A stretch of 28,408 nt of DNA from the IMG/VR virus record IMGVR_UViG_3300031758_000433, positions 1 to 28,408 of that record, one strand, 5' to 3'. The notes under the pieces were generated by a model. It was not told where the DNA came from and did not search any database. It saw only the letters and a list, made by a program, of their open reading frames with translations. The translations under genes and the position numbers were made by a program. The stretch is from a virus. Below, in pieces: positions 23,872 through 28,408 of this stretch (position 1 is the first letter of the stretch; each line of letters starts with the position of its first letter).

Positions 23872-23894
23872 TGGACACTTTTTAAACTGGCACA
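23871..23894 (-). repeat. Inverted copy of the gp46-end hairpin motif
   Basis: Read on the - strand this matches 17254-17277 at 20 of 24 bases, with CAGTTTAAAAAGTGTC identical over 16. It lies immediately after the oxygenase stop. The palindromic arms are less perfect than in the first copy. Confidence 0.6.
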
Positions 23895-23896
23895 AT

Positions 23897-23920
23897 ACCC
23901 CTTTCTTCTGGGGTGGTTTT
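23897..23920 (+). terminator. Probable terminator upstream of the CobS-like gene
   Basis: Stem ACCCC (23897-23901) / GGGGT (23910-23914) with an 8-base loop, then GGTTTT. The stem is short and the T tract weak, so partial termination is likely. A TATTAT at 23925-23930 might be a -10 element for the next gene, but no good -35 is seen. Confidence 0.5.
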
Positions 23921-23963
23921 CGCGTATTATAGCTTCAGTTGAAACACACCACCCAACCACATT

Positions 23964-25067
23964 ATGCCTCGCAAATCTCCTGTGACTGACGAACAACTCA
24001 TTTCTGATCTCAAAAATCTCTATGGTACTGAAATTAGTGCTGGGGATATTCGAGGTTTCTGTGCCTCTCGTAATATGAATTACCAGACCGTAACTCGTCG
24101 TCTGGAATCTTTCAAGACTACTCGTGGTCGTTGGAATCTGGAAGTGACTCAAGAACGTGTTGAAGAGATTGAGCGTTCTTATCAAGCACCTGCCGTTCTT
24201 CCTGCCGCTGAACAAAACCTTATTCCTGATAAAGATGATACCTTCGTCAAGTTTGGTAACTTTAACGATATTAAAAAGATTATTCAGTCCCGTATCTTTT
24301 ACCCTGCGTTCATTACGGGTCTTTCGGGTAACGGTAAAACGTTCTCGGTTGAACAAGCGTGTGCTCAACTCAAACGTGAACTGATTCGTGTCAACATCAC
24401 GATTGAAACGGATGAGGATGACCTGATTGGTGGGTTCCGTCTTGTTGATGGTGCTACTGTTTGGCACAATGGTCCTGTGGTGGAAGCACTTGAACGTGGT
24501 GCTATTCTCCTATTGGATGAGATTGATCTTGCTTCCAACAAGATCCTGTGCCTTCAATCTATTCTGGAAGGTAAGGGTGTGTTCCTTAAAAAGATTGGTC
24601 GCTTTGTGAAACCTGCTTCTGGTTTCAATGTGATTGCCACCGCCAATACCAAAGGTAAGGGTTCTGATGACGGTCGATTTATTGGCACTAACGTTCTTAA
24701 TGAAGCTTTCCTTGAACGTTTCCCCGTGACCTTTGAGCAGTCTTATCCTGCTCCTGCAACTGAACAAAAGATCCTGGAAGGCGTTGCTCTGGATCTTGGT
24801 GTGAAAGACCGTGACTTCTGCAAGCGTCTGGTGGACTGGGCAGACATCATCCGCAAGACCTTCTACGATGGTGGTATTGAGGAAATCATCAGCACCCGTC
24901 GTCTGGTTCACATCATCCGTGCATACGGCATCTTCCAAGACAAAGCAAAGGCAATCCAAGTGTGCGTCAACCGTTTTGATGATGAAACCAAACAGTCCTT
25001 CCTGGAACTGTATGATAAAGTGGATGCTGATTTCCAGATGCCCATTGACCAGGAAACACAATCCTGA
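23964..25067 (+). CDS. cobS: CobS/MoxR-like AAA+ ATPase
   Basis: A 367-residue ATPase commonly annotated cobS in T4-like cyanophages. Walker A GLSGNGKT is at 119-126, Walker B ILLLDEID has D185-E186, sensor 1 N228 lies in IATANTK, and a candidate arginine finger R252 lies in NEAFLERF, followed by a helical lid with STRRLVHI. The MoxR-type insertion TIETDEDDLIGGFRLVDG precedes Walker B. The N-terminal 75 residues look like a helix-turn-helix-like adaptor (DIRGFCASRNMNYQTVTRRLESF). CobS normally works with CobT and CobN; only a CobT-like VWA gene (17335) is present, so a remodelling machine with another target is as likely as cobalt chelation. Codons are more GC-rich than in the two genes upstream. 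Confidence 0.93.
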   Translation: MPRKSPVTDEQLISDLKNLYGTEISAGDIRGFCASRNMNYQTVTRRLESFKTTRGRWNLEVTQERVEEIERSYQAPAVLPAAEQNLIPDKDDTFVKFGNFNDIKKIIQSRIFYPAFITGLSGNGKTFSVEQACAQLKRELIRVNITIETDEDDLIGGFRLVDGATVWHNGPVVEALERGAILLLDEIDLASNKILCLQSILEGKGVFLKKIGRFVKPASGFNVIATANTKGKGSDDGRFIGTNVLNEAFLERFPVTFEQSYPAPATEQKILEGVALDLGVKDRDFCKRLVDWADIIRKTFYDGGIEEIISTRRLVHIIRAYGIFQDKAKAIQVCVNRFDDETKQSFLELYDKVDADFQMPIDQETQS

Positions 25068-25073
25068 TATAAT
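25045..25073 (+). promoter_or_regulatory. Strong extended -10 sigma70 promoter at the cobS end
   Basis: TTGACC (25045-25050, 5 of 6), a 17-base spacer, and TATAAT (25068-25073, 6 of 6) with a TGA extension at 25065-25067 (TGnTATAAT). It lies mostly within the last codons of the CobS-like gene. Expected start is near 25080, for the DUF3310-gp45-gp44 operon. Confidence 0.82.
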
Positions 25074-25074
25074 T

Positions 25075-25103
25075 GGGGAAGGTAAGAAGTGCCTCCCCTT
25101 TTT
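25075..25103 (+). terminator. Terminator overlapping the promoter start site
   Basis: Stem GGGGA (25075-25079) / TCCCC (25094-25098), extended by GG/CC across a bulged A, loop about 9 bases, followed by TTTTT. It should stop transcripts arriving from the CobS-like gene. A transcript starting near 25080 would lack most of the 5' arm. Confidence 0.75.
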
Positions 25104-25114
25104 GTTCTTTTACT

Positions 25115-25657
25115 ATGATTAGAATGTCTGAAAACTTTGAAAGCACTTACGAAAGTTCCATCCCAAACCAAGATTTTTGGGTAGAAGATGGAATCAGTTT
25201 GACTGGTAATCCAAATCCTTCTCCCGATACAATCTTTATTGGCTCAGGAAAAGAAAACACTAATATCAATCAATTCACCATGCATATTGGTGACAATGGT
25301 ACACTCAACCTTGATAAAACCCCTGTTACTATGAGCGAAAACAAAAATCATTTGTGGAAGTATAATGAAGATAAAATCCTGAAAGACATTAAGGATTATG
25401 TGACTAGTACTTATGGTAGTCACTATTGTAGTCACAACGAAGAATACCAAGATATTCAAACGATTGATCTGATGGCAGCAAAGGGTCTTGCTCCTGGATT
25501 TTGTCAGGCGAATATTCTAAAGTATGGAAGTCGTTATGGTGATAAAGATGGTCGCAACAAACGTGACCTTCTCAAAGTGATTCATTATGCTATGCTCCTG
25601 CTTCACTTTGATGGCCATTATTCTCGTAAAGATAATGGCCTTTCCGAATTCCGTTGA
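25115..25657 (+). CDS. DUF3310-like protein
   Basis: 180 residues from the ATG at 25115; ATG 25124 (177 residues) is an alternative. The C-terminal 70 residues match the phage DUF3310 pattern: HNEEYQDIQTIDLMAAKGL, then FCQANILKYGSRYGDKDGRNKRDLLKVIHYAMLLLHF, equivalent to the family's FCLGNALKYIWRxGKK...DLxKAxWYL. That family is widespread in phages, is often near nucleotide or replication genes, and has no settled function. The N-terminal 90 residues are polar and less conserved in character. It is the first gene after the strong promoter at 25045 and is followed by the sliding clamp. Confidence 0.82.
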   Translation: MIRMSENFESTYESSIPNQDFWVEDGISLTGNPNPSPDTIFIGSGKENTNINQFTMHIGDNGTLNLDKTPVTMSENKNHLWKYNEDKILKDIKDYVTSTYGSHYCSHNEEYQDIQTIDLMAAKGLAPGFCQANILKYGSRYGDKDGRNKRDLLKVIHYAMLLLHFDGHYSRKDNGLSEFR

Positions 25658-25680
25658 TCATGAAACTCAAAAATACATCT

Positions 25681-26349
25681 ATGAAACTCTCTGAAAAAAC
25701 CCTCTCTCTTCTCAAGAACTTCTCTGGAATTAATCAGTCTATTCTCTTTAAGAAGGGAAATAAACTCCGCACTATTTCTGTAATGAAAAATATTCTTGCG
25801 GAAGTTGAAGTAGAGGAAGAATTTGAAAAAGACTTTGGTATTTACGACCTTAACCAGTTCCTAAATGCAATGTCCCTCTATCAGAATCCTCAACTGAAGT
25901 TTGCTAATGATAGTTATGTGACTATCAGTGAAGGTAATGCACGTTCTAAGTATTTCTTTGCTGATCCTGCAGTGATTGTGACTCCACCCGAAAAGTCTAT
26001 TGCACTCCCTTCTGAAGATGTCTGTTTTGAAGTAAATACTCAACAACTAGATAAACTTCTCAAGGCTGCAGCAGTTTATGGTGTTCCTGACCTTTCTGTT
26101 GTTGGAGAAGCTGGTGTTGTGAAATTGGTTGTTCGTGACAAAAAGAATGACACATCTAATGAATATTCACTGGTTGTTGGTGAAACTACTGGAACTTTTG
26201 TACTGAACTTTAAAGTTGAAAACATTAAGATTCTTCCTGGTTCTTATGAGGTTGTGATCTCCAAGAAACTCCTGTCTCGTTTCCAGTCAGAAGATAAGAA
26301 TCTTACATACTACATTGCATTGGAACCCGACTCCACCTATGATGAGTGA
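25681..26349 (+). CDS. 45: DNA polymerase sliding clamp gp45
   Basis: Trimeric clamp that tethers the polymerase and also activates late transcription with gp55. From ATG 25681 it is 222 residues (T4 gp45 is 228), and MKLSEKTLSLLKNFSGINQSILF aligns with T4 MKLSKDTTALLKNFATINSGIML. An in-frame ATG at 25660 would add seven residues (MKLKNTS) and cannot be excluded. Other family blocks are IYDLNQFLNAMSL, EYSLVVGETTGTFVLNF, ILPGSYEVVISKK and the C-terminal YYIALEPDSTYDE, close to T4 YVVALEADSTHDF. A small hairpin overlaps its stop. Confidence 0.96.
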   Translation: MKLSEKTLSLLKNFSGINQSILFKKGNKLRTISVMKNILAEVEVEEEFEKDFGIYDLNQFLNAMSLYQNPQLKFANDSYVTISEGNARSKYFFADPAVIVTPPEKSIALPSEDVCFEVNTQQLDKLLKAAAVYGVPDLSVVGEAGVVKLVVRDKKNDTSNEYSLVVGETTGTFVLNFKVENIKILPGSYEVVISKKLLSRFQSEDKNLTYYIALEPDSTYDE

Positions 26350-26359
26350 GGTAACTCAC
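26346..26359 (+). promoter_or_regulatory. Small GUAA-loop hairpin at the gp45 stop
   Basis: GTGAG (26346-26350) / CTCAC (26355-26359) enclosing GTAA, a GNRA-type tetraloop. It contains the gp45 stop codon and ends 7 bases before the next ATG. There is no T tract, so it is not a terminator; it may affect translation or mRNA stability. Confidence 0.45.
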
Positions 26360-26366
26360 CTATATT

Positions 26367-26879
26367 ATGAACATCTTTGTCACTTCCCCTTGGCCTGCTG
26401 AGAGTGCTATTTGTCTCCCAGACAAACATATCGTCAAGATGCCCTTAGAGTGTTGTCAGATGCTCTCTATCGTGGCATCAGAGAAGTGGGGACACGGGTA
26501 TGGCACTCTCCCTAAGACGGATGGAACCCCCTATAAGACCGAGAAAGGAGCATTCCGCAATCATCCCTGCACCAAGTGGGCAATGGAGAGTATCCATAAT
26601 GCCTACTGGTTAATCAAGTGGGGATTGAACTTGTCTGATGAATACTGCCTGCGGTATAATAAAACTCACTCCTGTTATAAGACCCTCGTGGACGCATATT
26701 ATTTGTTTCCAAAGGGCAAGATTACAGAAGTGACTCCATTCGCTCGTGCTATGCCTATAGAGTGGAAATTTGATGATACTATTGATACCTTTACTGCTTA
26801 TAAAAGGTATATTGCTTCTAAACCTTGGGTTGCAGATAATTATCTGCGGATGCCTGAACGTAAACCTAATTGGATTTGA
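26367..26879 (+). CDS. Conserved phage protein with DKHIVKM motif, function unknown
   Basis: A 170-residue protein. The start MNIFVTSPWPAESAICLPDKHIVKMPLECCQMLS is a pattern I recall from many phage proteins beginning MNIFVxxxxPxxAAxxLxDKHVVKMxLExxQxL. Later blocks are GAFRNHPCTKWAMESIHNAYWLIKWG and TPFARAMP. Some relatives carry labels hinting at pyrimidine-dimer DNA glycosylase similarity; the conserved D-K-H and R-N-H-P-C residues could be catalytic, but I cannot confirm that. Position between sliding clamp and clamp loader fits a DNA-related job. Codons here are more GC-rich than in gp44. The end overlaps the region 2 bases before the gp44 start. Confidence 0.8.
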   Translation: MNIFVTSPWPAESAICLPDKHIVKMPLECCQMLSIVASEKWGHGYGTLPKTDGTPYKTEKGAFRNHPCTKWAMESIHNAYWLIKWGLNLSDEYCLRYNKTHSCYKTLVDAYYLFPKGKITEVTPFARAMPIEWKFDDTIDTFTAYKRYIASKPWVADNYLRMPERKPNWI

Positions 26880-26881
26880 TT

Positions 26882-27832
26882 ATGAGTCGTGATGAGTTTC
26901 TGTGGGTTGAAAAATATCGCCCACGTAAAATTGAAGATTGTATTCTTCCTGATGCAAATAAGAAGACATTTTTGGAGTTTCTAAATAAAAAAGAAATTCC
27001 AAACCTCATGCTTGCTGGTCCTGCAGGTTGTGGAAAAACTACAGTTGCAAAAGCTCTTTGCGAAGAATTGGGTGTAGATTATTATGTCATTAATGGATCT
27101 GACGAAGGACGATTTTTGGACACGGTACGGAACCAAGCAAAGAACTTTGCTTCGACCGTCTCACTTTCTGCGGGTGATGCAAAACACAAAGTCATCATCA
27201 TTGATGAGGCTGACAACACAACCCACGATGTACAACTCCTTCTACGGGCTAATATTGAGACGTTTTATAACAATTGCAGGTTCATCTTCACATGTAACTA
27301 TAAAAACAAAATCATTGAACCTCTCCACTCTCGATGTGCAGTTGTTGAGTTTAGTATCAAAGGAAAAGAAAAAGCTCAACTTGCAGGATCATTCTTTAAA
27401 CGTATTCAGAATATCCTTGACTTGGAAAGTATTCAATACGATCAAAAAGTCCTTGCGGAACTTATCAATAAATATTTTCCGGATTGGAGAAGGGTTCTAA
27501 ACGAATGTCAGAGGTATTCTGCTGGTGGTAAAATCGATTCTGCGATCCTTGCTGAGTTCTCGGATGTAAATATCAATGACCTGGTTAGAAACCTTAAAGA
27601 AAAGAACTTCCCTGAAGTACGTAAATGGGTCGTTAATAATTTGGACAATGATTCTGGTGTACTTTTGCGTCGTGTTTACGATGCTCTTTATAATGCCCTT
27701 GAAAGTTCTTCTATTCCTGCTGCTGTGCTCATTATTGCTAAGTATCAGTATCAGATTGCCTTCGTTGCGGATCAAGAAATTAATCTTCTGGCGGCGTTAA
27801 CTGAAATTATGGTGGAGTGTAATTTTAAATGA
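26882..27832 (+). CDS. 44: Clamp loader large subunit gp44
   Basis: AAA+ ATPase of the RFC/DnaX class that opens gp45 and loads it at primer ends, with gp62. The 316 residues match T4 gp44 (319). Family features are the N-terminal LWVEKYRPRKIEDCILP, Walker A GPAGCGKTT (46-54), Walker B IIIDEAD with DEAD at 108-111, sensor 1 FTCNY, and the RFC box SRC (150-152) carrying the arginine finger. The ATG at 26882 is 2 bases after the preceding stop; an earlier frame extension to 26870 has no support from the T4 alignment. It ends in an ATGA overlap with the next gene. Confidence 0.97.
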   Translation: MSRDEFLWVEKYRPRKIEDCILPDANKKTFLEFLNKKEIPNLMLAGPAGCGKTTVAKALCEELGVDYYVINGSDEGRFLDTVRNQAKNFASTVSLSAGDAKHKVIIIDEADNTTHDVQLLLRANIETFYNNCRFIFTCNYKNKIIEPLHSRCAVVEFSIKGKEKAQLAGSFFKRIQNILDLESIQYDQKVLAELINKYFPDWRRVLNECQRYSAGGKIDSAILAEFSDVNINDLVRNLKEKNFPEVRKWVVNNLDNDSGVLLRRVYDALYNALESSSIPAAVLIIAKYQYQIAFVADQEINLLAALTEIMVECNFK

Positions 27833-28125
27833 TTGATGTAAAACTATTTCGTATTGCTACTGGAGAAGAGGTTGTAGCTGAACTTGTCTCTCAGGATGAT
27901 AACTTTGTGACTGTGAAAAATGGTTTAGTTGTTCTTCCTAGTCCAGATGGTCGTGTGGGATTTGCTCCATGGGCTTCTGTGATCGATAAGACGATTCCCG
28001 AATTGATTATCGCTAAGAATCACATTGTCTATGTTGCAGAAGTTGATCCACAAATTAAAAAGAAGTATAATGAAGTTTATGGGAGTAAACTCGTAACTCC
28101 AGAAGAAAAAAAACTGATCATTTGA
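27829..28125 (+). CDS. Small LSm-like protein, second copy
   Basis: A 98-residue protein starting in the ATGA overlap with gp44. The N-terminus VKLFRIATGEEVVAELVSQDDNFVTVKNGLVVLPSP has the strand-turn-strand spacing of an Sm/LSm barrel, followed by FAPWASVID and a helical tail VDPQIKKKYNEVYGS. It resembles the first 100 residues of the protein at 13252 in layout (GEE turn, N-x-x-V-V strand, PW, Y near the end). Its place in the clamp-loader operon suggests a replication or RNA-related role. Function unknown. Confidence 0.78.
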   Translation: MIDVKLFRIATGEEVVAELVSQDDNFVTVKNGLVVLPSPDGRVGFAPWASVIDKTIPELIIAKNHIVYVAEVDPQIKKKYNEVYGSKLVTPEEKKLII

Positions 28126-28126
28126 T

Positions 28127-28408
28127 ATGCAACTAGAACTTGATGATGCGATTTACGCAGCGGATAAATTCATCGATTACTTCTCCAACATGGGTAGAAT
28201 CGATGAATATCTGCGTAATGTGAAATTGGATAGAATGGAACAAATGCCGTCATCCATTCTTGGGATTGGTCCCGAGGATGACATGTTTGATGCGTTTGAT
28301 ATGCACCCACAGGACATGAACTTCAAAGTTTATCCTGCAGGAGAAAGGGGTGGATTTACAAATGAATATTTCAACGAAAGACTTCAGATTACTACTTCTC
28401 ATGCGATT
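28127..28408 (+). CDS. Partial protein of unknown function, cut by window edge
   Basis: An open frame of 94 codons from the ATG at 28127, one base after the previous stop, with no stop before the edge. It starts MQLELDDAIYAADKFIDYFSN and continues with acidic and methionine-rich segments (GPEDDMFDAFDMHPQDM). In T4-like cyanophages the clamp-loader small subunit gp62 lies close downstream of gp44, but this sequence does not look like gp62 as I know it. I therefore leave it unnamed. Confidence 0.65.
   Translation, partial: MQLELDDAIYAADKFIDYFSNMGRIDEYLRNVKLDRMEQMPSSILGIGPEDDMFDAFDMHPQDMNFKVYPAGERGGFTNEYFNERLQITTSHAI

Noticed and set aside
23763-25061. Long - strand open frames (23763-24467 and 24510-25061) opposite the CobS-like gene
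   Set aside because: They mirror the codon bias of the + strand ATPase, which has all AAA+ motifs; the translated products have no recognisable motif and no ribosome site.
23964-25067. Taking the CobS-like gene as proof of phage cobalamin synthesis
   Set aside because: The ATPase motifs fit the MoxR family generally, and no CobN is visible; only the family resemblance is claimed.
28127-28408. Calling the partial last gene gp62
   Set aside because: Position is suggestive, but the visible residues do not resemble the clamp-loader small subunit.
1-28408. tRNA genes, CRISPR arrays, insertion sequences, integrase or attachment sites
   Set aside because: No cloverleaf, regularly spaced repeats, transposase motifs or terminal inverted repeats were found by reading; the only repeats are inside gp22, in the repeat protein and the two short hairpin motifs.

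Overview
This window is a segment of a T4-like cyanophage genome (a contractile-tailed phage of the type infecting marine Synechococcus or Prochlorococcus). The evidence is the gene order terminase - sheath - tube - portal - prohead core - protease - scaffold - capsid - gp3 - UvsY - UvsW - gp55 - gp47 - gp46 - sliding clamp - clamp loader. A gene resembling the cyanobacterial DUF3110 family and a CobS-like ATPase, both familiar from cyanomyoviruses, point the same way. Every supported gene is on the + strand. Packing is tight, with many 1-30 base overlaps and no gene-free stretch above about 110 bases. I see no tRNA, CRISPR, insertion sequence or integrase. No family could be checked by database search; assignments rest on motifs and remembered family sequences.

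Layout. 1-1965: end of a probable small terminase, the large terminase and a small zinc-ribbon protein. 2008-10820: head and tail structural block (gp18, gp19, gp20, gp67-like, a small unknown probable virion protein, gp21, gp22, gp23). It is punctuated by AATAAATA/TATAAATA boxes that match the T4-type late promoter and is closed by a strong terminator. 10825-13659: gp3, the recombination mediator UvsY, the helicase UvsW and a small LSm-like protein. 13704-17302: a near-consensus sigma70 promoter, then the late sigma factor gp55 and the gp47/gp46 recombination nuclease with a DUF3110-like gene between them, closed by a terminator.

17335-25067 is the least understood part. It holds a large protein with an HEVGH metallopeptidase-like motif, an acidic linker and a VWA domain (CobT-like). 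Next come a modular acidic/basic repeat protein, two overlapping genes of unknown role (one with a 2-oxoglutarate oxygenase N-terminus), and a CobS/MoxR-like AAA+ ATPase. The ATPase and VWA protein probably form one AAA+/VWA machine. The repeat protein carries candidate prohead-protease sites at its module ends and may be an internal head protein.

25045-28408: a second strong sigma70 promoter overlaps the end of the CobS-like gene. It leads into a DUF3310-like gene, the sliding clamp gp45, a small conserved phage protein, the clamp-loader large subunit gp44, a second LSm-like protein, and a gene cut by the window edge.

Together the genes cover DNA packaging and virion assembly under late promoters, and recombination and replication under host-type promoters. 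gp55 and gp45 link the two, because in T4 late transcription needs both the late sigma factor and the clamp.
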